Numbered from the stretch's first letter, positions 46,885 through 57,453 are shown. The stretch: 64,000 bases of DNA from an uncultured Flavobacteriaceae bacterium (GCA_947501845.1 CANMXP010000018.1:33186-97185), one strand, 5' to 3'. Notes: generated by a model not told the origin, from the letters alone. Numbers and translations are program-made.

Positions 46885-49626
46885 TTACTTGAATACTTTT
46901 CTTAAATCATCTAATTGTAACTCTTGCGAAGGGTTAAAATCATCACTTCCCATATATATAATGATGGCATTTCGTAATTGATTAGCTGCAGGTCGCTTTG
47001 TTAAATCCGTTTCAATATCTATACTGCACACCATTAATTTCCCTTTACCTACTTGAGCTTGAAATACGTTGGCCAATCGGTGATTTCTACTGTAATTATC
47101 AATAACCTGTACCAGTGGCTTAAAATTTTGCGATAATTCATCTAAAATGATAGAATTAGAATTGTTTTGTAAATTCCACCACTGCCAGTTACTGTGATAT
47201 TCTGTTGGAAACTCTTTAAACAAAGCATGTTCTGGCTCGCAAAGTATGCTCATGGAAACATTACCACCACGCGGACGTGTAAACCACCATGTTGGACTCC
47301 AAAATGCTGGTTTTGCACTTCCAGATAAAGATACTCGGATGTTTTTTTCCTTTGGAAGCAACAATACTTTTTGCCCCTTTTTTAATGCTGTTTCTACCTT
47401 TCTATTATAAGTATGAGACACCAAAATATCTTCTGCAAAGTTCGTGTTCACCTTTGCTGGGTAACACCAAATATCCCAATCGTTTAAAATTTCTTTGCCT
47501 TCTAAAAAAACAGACACCGTAAGTTGTTCTGCTTCTTTTACAGTTGATAAATCCGCTTCTATTTTTCCCAATTGTACACGTTCTCCCTGTACTAGATTCT
47601 TTGTACCAAAACTTCCTTCGGCGAATATACTGCCAGTTTTAGTTTTAATATGCCACTTAAGAGATGCATCAGTAATATCGTCTGAAGCATAATTGCTGAT
47701 TTCTGCCGTAGCAACAAAAGATTCGTTATTGTAATAAGTTCTTTTAGGCATACGTAACAAGGGGGTTGTAGGCCCACAGAATTTGCGAAAATCTTCTGGA
47801 GTGATTCCACCTTTATTATCCCAAAAAGCATCAAATAGACCTACATGAGCTGTACCTTGTCCTGGGTAATCATGCAATGAAAGCAATTGAAACCCTGCAT
47901 TGTAATTACTTCGCATTAATATTTCAATCTCTTCTTTATAAAGAATAGCAGCATGATGGGTCGTGGCATCTGTAAACTTCTTCGCTTGATCTAACAAACC
48001 TTTTTCCTTTAAATCATCTCGAATAGCTTCAAGGTTTACAGGCTTAAGCACACCTTTGTATTTTTCAATTTCATATATATTAGGATATGATGTGTGTTGT
48101 CCAACCTCATGTGTTATTGATGCCCATTCACACTCTTCATAATATCCGCTTTTATCATCTTGGGTTCCTGGTGAACCAAAGCCTCGAGCTCCTCCAACTC
48201 TGTATTGGTTCACATCTAAATTGGATTCTTTATGACCCATACCCCAACCTCCTGAAGTAACCGTATACAAGTGTCTATCATCATCTGCAATAGCATCTTT
48301 AATCATGCCTATATTTTCTACATCATGCTCATTTTCATGCCCTAGTTCATTTCCTCCAGTCATAAACGTAAACGAAGGATGATTACCATATGCTCTGTTT
48401 ATACGTATTAATTCCTTTCTAATAAATGCGTCTCTTTCTTTATGGGGTCCTACGTTGGCACGTGGTGCTTCTGCTTGTAAATACATTCCAACTTTATCGG
48501 CTGCTTCAAAAGCTGCATTTGGTGGACACCACGAATGGAAACGAACATGATTCATCCCTAATTCCTTTTGGCGCTTTAAAATTCTTTCCCAACTCTCTAC
48601 ATCCATCGAAGGATAACCTGTTAACGGAAAAATACAACACTCTAAATTTCCTCTTATATATGTTTTTTTGCCGTTAACTGTAAAGTTTTTATCCTTTACA
48701 CCTAGTTCTCGCATTCCAAACTTAACAGATGCGTTATCTTTAAATGTACTAGTTGTTAAAGCTGCATCCATTTTGTAAAAGTTTGGCGTAAACTCATTCC
48801 ACAGTTTTACGCTGTCTCCCATAGCAACTACTGCTTCTAATACTTTTGAATCACCATCAATTTCAAAATTTAATTCGGCTTCTTTTATTTTGATATTTCC
48901 ATCTACCGAAGAAGGAGAAAATGTGATGCTTCCCTTTTGTTTTTTTCCGCTAATATTAAAAACAGTCACTCTTACCTTCGATGTACCATCTCCCACAGAT
49001 GGGTATACTCTTAAATCATCCATATAAACAGCATCTTTTACTTGTAATTCGATGCGTCCCACGATACCATTCCAGTTACTCTGGGTATGTTCTGATACTG
49101 ATGATGCAAAACCTCCAAGGTCGAAAGGATACTTATTATTTACACAGATAGTGATTCTGTTTTTACCAGGATGTAAATATTGAGTCAAATCATATTCTTG
49201 CGCTGTACACAAACTATTTTCACTCCCAACATAATCATTATTCACCCAAACCTCAGAAACCCAGTGTACGCGTTCTAAAAACAATGTATAGTTTTTAGGG
49301 GCTTCATTTTCTGGTATTTCAATCTCACGCTGATACCATGCTTTACCCACGTAATAGTGTGGTCTAACCAAAGCATTATACGGGTCTTTATATTTCTCAG
49401 GCTCTCCCATACCTGCTTCATCAGTAGTCCCAGGTAAGTTTATGGAGTCTGACATTTTTTTTGAAAACCATTTTTGCTCCTCTCCAAAACCTTTTGGGTC
49501 TAATTGAACTGACCATGTACCCGAAAGGTCTATAGTTTTGTTTTGGTCTTGATTTGTACAAGACTGTACTGCTGTGACAATAGCTATTAATATTAATAAC
49601 CTAAATGATATGCTAAGTATTCTCAT
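46885..49626 (-). CDS. Glycoside hydrolase family 2 lipoprotein
   Basis: 913 residues with a lipoprotein signal (VTAVQSC, Cys about 23). The N-terminal jelly-roll (GTWSVQLDPKGFG through GKAWYQREIEIPE and WVNNDYVGSENS in parts) is intact, followed by an Ig-like domain and a TIM barrel with MNHVRFHSWCPP. The acid/base Glu is in TGGNELG (about 426) and the nucleophile in ITHEVGQH (about 506). The long C-terminal part is a further sandwich domain (SPTWWFTRPRGGNV). This GH2 type, with HEVGQ rather than SEYG, is common in algal-polysaccharide PULs; exact sugar not predictable. Its stop lies 28 bp before the GH95 gene. Confidence 0.87.
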   Translation of the reverse strand: MRILSISFRLLILIAIVTAVQSCTNQDQNKTIDLSGTWSVQLDPKGFGEEQKWFSKKMSDSINLPGTTDEAGMGEPEKYKDPYNALVRPHYYVGKAWYQREIEIPENEAPKNYTLFLERVHWVSEVWVNNDYVGSENSLCTAQEYDLTQYLHPGKNRITICVNNKYPFDLGGFASSVSEHTQSNWNGIVGRIELQVKDAVYMDDLRVYPSVGDGTSKVRVTVFNISGKKQKGSITFSPSSVDGNIKIKEAELNFEIDGDSKVLEAVVAMGDSVKLWNEFTPNFYKMDAALTTSTFKDNASVKFGMRELGVKDKNFTVNGKKTYIRGNLECCIFPLTGYPSMDVESWERILKRQKELGMNHVRFHSWCPPNAAFEAADKVGMYLQAEAPRANVGPHKERDAFIRKELIRINRAYGNHPSFTFMTGGNELGHENEHDVENIGMIKDAIADDDRHLYTVTSGGWGMGHKESNLDVNQYRVGGARGFGSPGTQDDKSGYYEECEWASITHEVGQHTSYPNIYEIEKYKGVLKPVNLEAIRDDLKEKGLLDQAKKFTDATTHHAAILYKEEIEILMRSNYNAGFQLLSLHDYPGQGTAHVGLFDAFWDNKGGITPEDFRKFCGPTTPLLRMPKRTYYNNESFVATAEISNYASDDITDASLKWHIKTKTGSIFAEGSFGTKNLVQGERVQLGKIEADLSTVKEAEQLTVSVFLEGKEILNDWDIWCYPAKVNTNFAEDILVSHTYNRKVETALKKGQKVLLLPKEKNIRVSLSGSAKPAFWSPTWWFTRPRGGNVSMSILCEPEHALFKEFPTEYHSNWQWWNLQNNSNSIILDELSQNFKPLVQVIDNYSRNHRLANVFQAQVGKGKLMVCSIDIETDLTKRPAANQLRNAIIIYMGSDDFNPSQELQLDDLRKVFK

Positions 49627-49774
49627 TTTCCTAAGTTTTTCTGTGTTTTTTGACTAAATAATTTACTGGTCTATATAATTTACTCGTTCCATGAGTATTT
49701 TGTTAATTTCTTAAAGAGCCATATCATCTTTAAAACTTTACTCTTAATACCGACTCTTTCTAGTGATAATTTTT

Positions 49775-51151
49775 CTACAAATCTTCTTCAATTTCCTCCA
49801 ATGATTTCCCTTTAGTTTCTGGCAACTTTTTAAATATAAAAATGAAACCTATCAAACATATGAATCCATACAGCCAAAATGTACCCGAGGTTCCTAAAGC
49901 TTTATTTAAGATCGGGAATGTGTAGGTAAGAAAAAAACAAGCTGACCATAAAGCAACTGTCGCAACCGACATAGCAGCTCCTCGAATTCTATTAGGAAAG
50001 ATTTCCGACAAGACAACCCAGGTCACTGGAGCCAAAGACATGGCATAGCAACCAATGGCTATGATAACCAGAAGCAACAATGGCCACCCCGAAACATTAA
50101 AATAATAGGCAAGTCCTATGATAGCATATATACCTGCTAAGCCTCCTGCACCAATAAGCATCAATGCTCTTCTCCCTAATTTATCAACCGTATAAATGGC
50201 TACAAACGTAAAAATGAGGTTTACACTGCCCGTAACAACTATGTTAAAAAGGATATCGGAAACCCCATATCCTGCTGCTTCAAAAATTTCTTCGGCATAA
50301 TTAAAAATAATATTGATGCCGCACCATTGCTGAAATACCGCTAAAACGACTCCTATGATTAAAACAGAACGTAATTCTGGTTTTAATAACTGCCCAAAAC
50401 CTATCTTTTTAATTGGTGAAGTAACCGTTTTTGCAACATTAGACAATTCTTTTTTTGCATATTCTAACCCGCCTATTTTTTCTAAAATATTACTGGCTTT
50501 GTTTTTATGACCATTTTGGGCCAACCAACGTGGGCTTTCAGGGACAAAAAACATAAGAATAAAGAACAGCCCCGATGGAATAATTTCTACCCAAAACATC
50601 CAGCGCCACCCCCATTGTCCGTTCCAAGAAGCCAACATTTCGTTATCAGTAGCATTAGGAGCTACAGGCTCTGCTATCATCAGATTGACAATTTGTGCTA
50701 ATAAAATACCGATTACTATGGTAAGCTGATTAAGCGACACAAATTTGCCTCGTATTTTTGCTGGGGAGATTTCTGCTATATACATTGGAGATAAGTTTGA
50801 TGCCAATCCAATACCAATACCTCCTAAAATTCTATAAAAAATGAATAGGTTAAAACTTGAGGTTGCACCAGTTCCTATTGCAGAAATGGTAAATAGTAAA
50901 GCAGAAAAAACCAACAGCCATTTTCTTCCAAATCTATCACTAAAAAGACCTGAAGTGATAGCCCCAAAAAGACAACCTATTAAAGCACAGCTCATAGCCC
51001 AACCTTGTAATGAAGGAGATTGTGTTATTTGAAAAAACTTTTCGTAAAAGGGTTTTGCCCCTCCTATAACCACCCAATCGTAGCCAAATAATAATCCGCC
51101 CATTGCAGAGACCATCGAAATAGCATATATATATCTCGTATTTAATTTCAT
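49775..51151 (-). CDS. Sugar:H+ symporter of the MFS sugar-porter family
   Basis: 458 residues, twelve hydrophobic segments. Motifs of the XylE/GalP/GLUT group: GLLFGYDWVVIGGA at the N-terminus, DRFGRKWLL in loop 2-3, GIGLASNLSPMYIAEISPAKIRG (in parts: PMYIAEISP), PESPRWL in the central loop, QQWCGINIIFNYAE (helix 7 sugar-binding) and the terminal LPETKGKSLEEIEEDL. It brings the monosaccharides freed by the locus across the inner membrane. It sits between the sulfatase/GH29 genes and GH2. Confidence 0.93.
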   Translation of the reverse strand: MKLNTRYIYAISMVSAMGGLLFGYDWVVIGGAKPFYEKFFQITQSPSLQGWAMSCALIGCLFGAITSGLFSDRFGRKWLLVFSALLFTISAIGTGATSSFNLFIFYRILGGIGIGLASNLSPMYIAEISPAKIRGKFVSLNQLTIVIGILLAQIVNLMIAEPVAPNATDNEMLASWNGQWGWRWMFWVEIIPSGLFFILMFFVPESPRWLAQNGHKNKASNILEKIGGLEYAKKELSNVAKTVTSPIKKIGFGQLLKPELRSVLIIGVVLAVFQQWCGINIIFNYAEEIFEAAGYGVSDILFNIVVTGSVNLIFTFVAIYTVDKLGRRALMLIGAGGLAGIYAIIGLAYYFNVSGWPLLLLVIIAIGCYAMSLAPVTWVVLSEIFPNRIRGAAMSVATVALWSACFFLTYTFPILNKALGTSGTFWLYGFICLIGFIFIFKKLPETKGKSLEEIEEDL

Positions 51152-51716
51152 TTAGTTTAATTAGACTAAGAATTAGTATTTAAATATGTAAAATAAACAA
51201 AATATTGTATGATAAAAAATGGAGTTGATTATTAATTTAATAGATTATATTATTATTTTTATAAATATTGAAACAAGAAGTTTTTAAAGATTTTCACTCT
51301 ATTATTATTTATTCTTAAATCATTCCAGATGAAAGATCTGCATTGCCATCTCATCAATAACTACACATTACTGACATATTGGTTTTACTCAAAAGACAAA
51401 TACCAAAATACATAATAAAAGGAAGGTGACGAATATATTTCGATCTACCACACCTTAAGCGAACTCCAACCAACTATCCATTTTTGACCTCTATTAATTT
51501 CTTATAAAAACAGATTGACAACCCCTTCATTTTTTCTATTTTCAGGCAAATAACAACAAAACAATAAATGGATTATTTTATTAAATAAAACATATACACA
51601 AACTTATCAATATTTAGAAAAGCCATGAATGATTTTTCTTTAAAATATCGTAAACGTCAAATAAGATTATACAACAGTTAAAAACAAAAAAATTTTAAAG
51701 GTTAATCCTCTCTTTT
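51152..51716. other. 565-bp intergenic region in the PUL
   Basis: A/T-rich gap between the end of the sulfatase gene and the start of the symporter gene. A plus-strand 18-codon stretch beginning MNDFSLKYRKRQ and a 28-codon stretch beginning MKDLHCHL are too short to trust. On the minus strand ATATTTTG around 51208 is one base off the -7 consensus and could serve the symporter gene. I see no remnant of a SusC/SusD pair here. Confidence 0.5.
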
Positions 51717-53273
51717 TCATTTTAACTTCCCTTCACTAGTTCTAGGAGCAGACATTTCACTGCTCCATTTTTTGTAGATTCCTTTTAGTGCTTTTACCTT
51801 GTCTGGATATTTTGCAGAAAGGTCTTTGCTTTCTCCAATATCTTCTTTTAGATTGAACAACTTTATGCCCTCAGGATATATATAATCTTCTGCCTTTACA
51901 CACAGACCATTTTCTAATCTAAAATCTGAATGCACCCAACCCTTGCTACTTATCAGTTTCCAATCACCTTGCCTGACCACCCAGGTATCATCTTTTCCTT
52001 TAGACCAACAGATACTTTCATGTGTCTTTGAGCTTGGGTCGTTTATCACATGAACCAAACTTTTACCATCCACATCAGGAGTATCTCCTTCTACCAATTC
52101 CATAACTGTTGGAAAAATATCCATTGTAGAGACCAATTTTTCTCTTTGCTGTGATACAGGTAATTTTGTAGGCCATGACACAATAACCGGAATCCTTATA
52201 CCTCCCTCTCCAAACGTATATTTATAGCCATTTGAAGGTGCTTTATTTGAGAAAGTATTAATAGTGCCACCATTGTCCGATAAAAAGACTATTAAGGTAT
52301 TTTCTAGTATATTCTGAGCTTCTAAGGCTTTGTATATTCTTCCAATATTATCATCTAAGGCTTTTAATTGTGCTAAATACGCTTTTCTTCCATACGGATA
52401 TGTTTTGCGCATATGCCCCCAATCTTCATGAAAATCCTGATGCGATTCTTTACTGGGTTCCCAATACGGAAATCCCCATTCTTCTGCTTCTCTATCAAAA
52501 GGTACATAAGGGATTTCAAATTGTTTAGCATAATGTTCAGGGACTACATAAGTAGGTTGGTGAACCGCATTAAATTCCAATTGTAAATAAAAAGGTTGGT
52601 CACCCCAGTCACGCTTTATGTACTCTATAGCTTCGTCTGCAAAAACTTCAGTAGTAAAACTGTTTTCATAGGATATTTTCTTTTTTTCCTTATCTTTTAA
52701 TAAGGGCCCAATAATCTGATTCCCCAAGTACTCAACACCTTTTCTCCTGTAGGCTTCCACATCCTTTTCGCTTAAACGAATGTAATCCCAAGTATGATGC
52801 ATAAAACCTAAAAACTCATCAAACCCATGATCTGTAGGGTATTCTACAGGACCTCCATTTAAATGTGTTTTTCCTATTTTTTTTGTGGCATATCCCAATT
52901 CTTTTAATGCTTGCGGAATGGTCTTTTGGTCTGCAGGAAGCCCACCCTCGTTATACCAATAATTACCCCATCGCTGTTGGTACTTACCTGTAATAAAGCC
53001 CGCTCTTGAGGGACTACAAATGGGAGCCGTAGCATAAGCATTTGTGAAATAGGTACCTTTTTTAGCAATATTATCCATAAATGGAGTTCCAACTGTTTTA
53101 ACGTCTGTTGGAGCACAAGGCAAAAAGCCTAAATCGGCATAACCTAAGTCGTCCACCATAATAACCACTACATTAGGCTTTACGGTTTCTTTATTCGGCT
53201 CTGTTTTTTTCTCTGACTTGCACGATACCAGAATTGGCAAAAGTAGCAACCCCAATATAATCCTTATACTCAT
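51717..53273 (-). CDS. S1-family (formylglycine) sulfatase lipoprotein
   Basis: 518 residues with lipobox LPILVSC (Cys18). N-terminal metal site MVDDLGYADLGF (Asp41-Asp42), then the formylglycine motif ICSPSRAGFITGKYQQ with Cys86 in CxPSR, the site oxidised by FGE or anSME. Further, TDHGFDEFLGF, LSDNGG (metal Asp/Asn) and a C-terminal KLFNLKEDIGESKDLS. Complete and of standard length, so it is likely an active exo-sulfatase removing sulfate from an oligosaccharide in the periplasm. The maturation enzyme is not in this window. Confidence 0.93.
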   Translation of the reverse strand: MSIRIILGLLLLPILVSCKSEKKTEPNKETVKPNVVVIMVDDLGYADLGFLPCAPTDVKTVGTPFMDNIAKKGTYFTNAYATAPICSPSRAGFITGKYQQRWGNYWYNEGGLPADQKTIPQALKELGYATKKIGKTHLNGGPVEYPTDHGFDEFLGFMHHTWDYIRLSEKDVEAYRRKGVEYLGNQIIGPLLKDKEKKKISYENSFTTEVFADEAIEYIKRDWGDQPFYLQLEFNAVHQPTYVVPEHYAKQFEIPYVPFDREAEEWGFPYWEPSKESHQDFHEDWGHMRKTYPYGRKAYLAQLKALDDNIGRIYKALEAQNILENTLIVFLSDNGGTINTFSNKAPSNGYKYTFGEGGIRIPVIVSWPTKLPVSQQREKLVSTMDIFPTVMELVEGDTPDVDGKSLVHVINDPSSKTHESICWSKGKDDTWVVRQGDWKLISSKGWVHSDFRLENGLCVKAEDYIYPEGIKLFNLKEDIGESKDLSAKYPDKVKALKGIYKKWSSEMSAPRTSEGKLK

Positions 53274-53319
53274 CTTTTTAATTATCCCTTAGCTTCTCTA
53301 TTAATCCAATTAAGAAACT

Positions 53320-54921
53320 TTAATAAGTCATTGTATCTTTAAATTCAATTTTAATCGGAAAAGCCATTCCGTAGTTTGGTTTATTTGGCATTTTTATCTC
53401 TAACCCTTCATTGGTCATCTTGTATTTTAACCTTTTTGTTACTCCTAAGAGTGTTATTTTTTTAATGTTTTTCATATCTAAATCTTTTAGAGACTTAATG
53501 AGTATTTTCTCTCCTGGCCAATCTAAAACCGTGGCGTAAAGGATGTTATTTTTCTTGTTTCTAGTAAACCTTATATCTTCACGACTACCCACATGCTCAA
53601 CATAACCTGTTTCATTGCGGTTTGATGCTTTGTTAGGTTTTTCTCCAAATACCTTGTACGGTCTTGTTTTGTATACTGCCTCTCCACAAATTTTTAACCA
53701 TTTGCCTAATTCGTACATCATTGCTTTTTGTTCCTCAGGGAACGTACCATCTGGTTTTGGAGCGAACGATAACATTAAAACCCCACGTTTACTTATAATA
53801 TCCATTAATTGGTCTACTATATTATTGGTTGGTTTAATGGGCGTTCCTTCTACATAGCCCCAATTATGATCGGCATACACGCAATCGTCTGTTTGCCATA
53901 CATACTTTGCAATGTCATCATCGCCTCCTCTTTCATAATCCCTAACAGCTCCTCCTTCTATCCAAGTGTTTGTTCCTTTGTAATTAAGTACCACTTCAGG
54001 TTTTCCATAGCCTCCTTTTCCTTCTTCAATGGCATTGTTATAATAAAACGCGCCAAATTCTTTTCTTCTAGATTCCCATAATTTAGAATTAAACCCCCAA
54101 TCAAAATAGTATAAATCTGGTTTATACATATCTGCCAACTCCTTGGTTCTCGATAACCATCTATTCATATCTCTCTCACTAGGCTTAATGTAACCCTCAT
54201 CCCATCGTGACTTTTTAAGCCATGAGTTTCTAGCTTCATTTTCTCCTATTCTAAGCGTATCAGCACTTTTTTGAATAACTGGGTTACCATATAAATCTTG
54301 ATATTCTTTATTAACCGCATCATAACGATTAATATGATTCCATTGAAAAAATATAGGATTCCATGCCGTATGGTTTGATACACCAAACTTTAGCCCTTTT
54401 TTGCGAACTGCTTTAGCAATTTCTCCTACCAAATCTCGTTTTGGCCCCATGTTAACAGAGTTCCATTTACTCAATTTGGTATCCCATAAACAAAAAGCAT
54501 CATGATGTGCTCCCATCATGGTAAAGAATTTTGCCCCTCCTTTAACACATAAATCTGCCCATTCATCTGCATTAAAGTTTTCAGCTTTAAACATGGGGAT
54601 AAAATCTTTATAGCCAAATTCTTCTGGGGGGCCATATACTTTGTTATGGTGAAGATGTGTTGCCAATGCTTGATTATTTCGGCTACTTTGCCCTTTTTGG
54701 CAATACATCCATCTTCCATACCATTCGGCTGCGTGATCTCCTTTATATGCTGGCACCGAATATACGCCCCAGTGTACCCAAAAGCCTATTTTTGCATCTT
54801 CATACCACTCTGGCACTTCATAATTTTTAATGGACTCCCAATCTGCTTTATATTTTTCTTGAGATTCAATATATTGAAATGCTATGAAGCATAGTATCAA
54901 AACTAACTTTGAAAATTTCAT
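53320..54921 (-). CDS. GH29 alpha-L-fucosidase/alpha-L-galactosidase-type
   Basis: 533 residues with signal peptide (about 1-21, LILCFIAFQYIESQ). GH29 barrel: PEWYEDAKIGFWVHWGVYSVPAY (in parts), the conserved MMGAHHDAFCLWDT, where the family usually reads AKHHDGFCLWDS, and the catalytic nucleophile Asp ~276 in YYFDWGFN. A C-terminal beta domain completes it. Likely removes terminal alpha-L-fucose or alpha-L-galactose. The changed Lys/Ala in the HH motif may point to a non-fucose specificity. It follows the GH105-BNR_4 gene by 26 bp and precedes the sulfatase by about 47 bp. Confidence 0.9.
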   Translation of the reverse strand: MKFSKLVLILCFIAFQYIESQEKYKADWESIKNYEVPEWYEDAKIGFWVHWGVYSVPAYKGDHAAEWYGRWMYCQKGQSSRNNQALATHLHHNKVYGPPEEFGYKDFIPMFKAENFNADEWADLCVKGGAKFFTMMGAHHDAFCLWDTKLSKWNSVNMGPKRDLVGEIAKAVRKKGLKFGVSNHTAWNPIFFQWNHINRYDAVNKEYQDLYGNPVIQKSADTLRIGENEARNSWLKKSRWDEGYIKPSERDMNRWLSRTKELADMYKPDLYYFDWGFNSKLWESRRKEFGAFYYNNAIEEGKGGYGKPEVVLNYKGTNTWIEGGAVRDYERGGDDDIAKYVWQTDDCVYADHNWGYVEGTPIKPTNNIVDQLMDIISKRGVLMLSFAPKPDGTFPEEQKAMMYELGKWLKICGEAVYKTRPYKVFGEKPNKASNRNETGYVEHVGSREDIRFTRNKKNNILYATVLDWPGEKILIKSLKDLDMKNIKKITLLGVTKRLKYKMTNEGLEIKMPNKPNYGMAFPIKIEFKDTMTY

Positions 54922-54947
54922 AATTACTATTTAGTTTTATTAATCTT

Positions 54948-57389
54948 TTATTCTTGTTCTGTATTCTTTAAAACCATTCCTTTAACATCAACATTATAGT
55001 TGAAAAAGGAACCCCATTGGCCATTTAACCAGAGTAAGACTTTATGTCCTTCATCTGCAACTACTATGGGGCGTATGTTTCTATATGGTGAATCTTTTGT
55101 AATGGGTTTCCATTTTATAGTTGAAATATCGTCTTCCATTCCTATTTTGGCTGTGTAAATCTCATGAAGCCCTCCCGTATCTTTTCCTGTTGAAGGATCT
55201 ACATCTGTTGAAATATATACTTGTGTTACATCGGTAGGATCAAAAGCCATCAAACCTGTATAACTACTTTCTAATGTATATAAAGATTTGCCCGCATAAG
55301 CTATTTCTCTATCCATCCACTTTTCACCATTCCATGAAGCTATTCTAAATCTATGGTCTTCATTATTCACACACAATGAATACCCTATATGAGGCTTATT
55401 GTTTTTATCTTTTTCAATAATACAAGGCCATGCACTATTGGGTACACTTTCATATCCTTTTGCCTTTTTACTAGTTTCACTTCCAACATAAACCTTTTCA
55501 GATTCTGAGGTTTTTAAGGGCTCATTCTCAAGAGGTTTAATTTTTGTACCATCTACATTATAAAAGGTTCCATTTCTAAATTCTGAATAATACAGACTAT
55601 TCCCATAATTTCTAGAATGTCCATCTGTAAAGGCAACGCCAATAGTATTATCATCTTTCTTTAGGTATTTAGCATAAGGCCTCTGGCGACCATGAACTTC
55701 ATCTGCTATAAAATGTGTTCTATTACCCCATGTTTTCCCATGATCTGGAGAGGTAATGTAGCTAGGATTAAATGAAGGGCCATCTCTAAAAAAATTATAT
55801 AACAACCCTTCTTCTTTCATATGATACAGATTCATGTAAGTGACTCCAGCATTGCCATCATACTCATGCAAAAACTCTTTTGGCCCACCCCATTCCATAT
55901 AATTAATAGGAGAAGATATACTGGTATAATGCTTCTTATTATGAGCATGTTTAGCCCACATTGCTAAAATACTATTATCTGGTCTTACATATAAAGCTGG
56001 CACATTATGATCATCTTTTTCAAATTTTTCATGAAGTACCACGCTTCCTAAAACACTATCATTCTTAAAATCATAAACGCCTAATTTTACATCTCCTGTT
56101 TGTCCACTCAAACCACCAAAAACTAATTTTCCGTTAGTAATAACAGCACGTGGATCTTGATACCAACACCATCCACCATCGTGCATAAACGTTTTAAATA
56201 CTTGAGTTTTTTTAGGATTTTCAGGATTTTTGGTTTCAACAAATTTGTAAACTTCAGCAGCAGCAGCAGCAAGAAAAGCTCCCACACCATAAACCTCTGT
56301 AAAATCTTTAAAACTGTTACCAGGTGCTGCTCCAATAGGTTGTATATAACCCACCAAGCCTTCTTCAGTAACACATTCTGTTAAGGCTTTCCACCCTTTC
56401 AACATAATAGGTTCGTACGTTACTCGGTCTAATAATCCTTGATTAATACCCCAAGCCAAACCATACACAAAAAATGCTGATCCGCTAATTTCTTTTATGG
56501 GGTATGCTTCAACTCCACCTAAGAGTCCAGACGACCAAGTTCCATCTGGTCTCTGATGTTTCTTAAGGCTTTCTGCCATTTGCTGAAATATATTCGTGTA
56601 AAATGCTCTTCCTTCCCAATCCTTCGGTAAATCTGGAATCATTAGCGCCAATCCTCCAAAAATCCATCCGTTGCCTCTTGCCCAGATAAGTTTCTTACCG
56701 TTTTTTTCTGTTTTTTCCAGGAATGATTTATCTCTAAAAAAGAATTGCTCTTCTTTATCCCATAACAGGTCGTAGGTTTGATGGTATTGACTATCCATAT
56801 ACTCCAAATACTTTTTATCGCCAGTAGCTTTTGAAAGCTCGGACCAAACTGGCGGCGCCATAAAAAGAGCATCTGCCCAATACCATTGCTTTCTTTTCCC
56901 CTTTTCGGAAGACATGATAGAATCAAATTGTTTGGTCAATGGACTAATAACCTTTCGATGCCTGTACAAATCATATAACTTAAGATATAGCTGACCAACT
57001 GCATGATCATCGGCATGATACATTCGGTCATATAAGCGCCAATTATGTCTCATTCCTATATCTGTTAACCATTTCTCATAAGTATCATTAGTACTAATAG
57101 TAGCCCATTCATACATACCAGTATATAGGGCTCCACATGTCCAATCTAGTTCATGATGTTTTCTTCTATGATGAAAACTTTTCCTTTCTTCTTTGGGTGG
57201 AAGTGCACGGTACTTGCCCATGCTATCAAAAGTTTTAATTTGCCAATTTGCAACTTTGTTTCCGATGGTCTCTATTTGGCTTAGAGTTGGAATTGGATCC
57301 CTAGAAGTACAGCTCAACACAACAACTAATATCATTAGCAAACTCAAAGTTCTTCTTAGTAAATTCAATTCTTTTTGGTAACTATTCAT
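54948..57389 (-). CDS. Two-domain protein: GH105-like hydrolase fused to BNR_4 propeller
   Basis: 813 residues with a lipobox (VVVLSC, Cys27). Residues about 45-415 are an (alpha/alpha)6 barrel of the unsaturated glucuronyl/galacturonyl hydrolase type: CGALYTGMYEW, DRMYHADDHAVGQLYL, WYWADALFMAPPVW with its Asp, and WARGNGWIFGGLA are GH105 landmarks. Residues about 425-813 form a BNR_4 seven-bladed propeller, starting DGGWCWYQDPRAVITNGKLVFG (in parts), the fold of ulvan lyases PL24/PL25. A lyase and the enzyme removing the unsaturated end it creates may thus be on one chain (inference; lyase residues not verified). Clean frame throughout. Confidence 0.85.
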   Translation of the reverse strand: MNSYQKELNLLRRTLSLLMILVVVLSCTSRDPIPTLSQIETIGNKVANWQIKTFDSMGKYRALPPKEERKSFHHRRKHHELDWTCGALYTGMYEWATISTNDTYEKWLTDIGMRHNWRLYDRMYHADDHAVGQLYLKLYDLYRHRKVISPLTKQFDSIMSSEKGKRKQWYWADALFMAPPVWSELSKATGDKKYLEYMDSQYHQTYDLLWDKEEQFFFRDKSFLEKTEKNGKKLIWARGNGWIFGGLALMIPDLPKDWEGRAFYTNIFQQMAESLKKHQRPDGTWSSGLLGGVEAYPIKEISGSAFFVYGLAWGINQGLLDRVTYEPIMLKGWKALTECVTEEGLVGYIQPIGAAPGNSFKDFTEVYGVGAFLAAAAAEVYKFVETKNPENPKKTQVFKTFMHDGGWCWYQDPRAVITNGKLVFGGLSGQTGDVKLGVYDFKNDSVLGSVVLHEKFEKDDHNVPALYVRPDNSILAMWAKHAHNKKHYTSISSPINYMEWGGPKEFLHEYDGNAGVTYMNLYHMKEEGLLYNFFRDGPSFNPSYITSPDHGKTWGNRTHFIADEVHGRQRPYAKYLKKDDNTIGVAFTDGHSRNYGNSLYYSEFRNGTFYNVDGTKIKPLENEPLKTSESEKVYVGSETSKKAKGYESVPNSAWPCIIEKDKNNKPHIGYSLCVNNEDHRFRIASWNGEKWMDREIAYAGKSLYTLESSYTGLMAFDPTDVTQVYISTDVDPSTGKDTGGLHEIYTAKIGMEDDISTIKWKPITKDSPYRNIRPIVVADEGHKVLLWLNGQWGSFFNYNVDVKGMVLKNTEQE

Positions 57390-57453
57390 TTTTTATATTA
57401 CTTTAAAACATTTAATTAGATTGACTTTACATCAAACTCAAAATAATTAATGG

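Noticed and set aside
51331..51417. Short plus-strand frame starting MKDLHCHL
   Set aside because: 28 codons, A/T-rich, no upstream promoter and no recognisable family.
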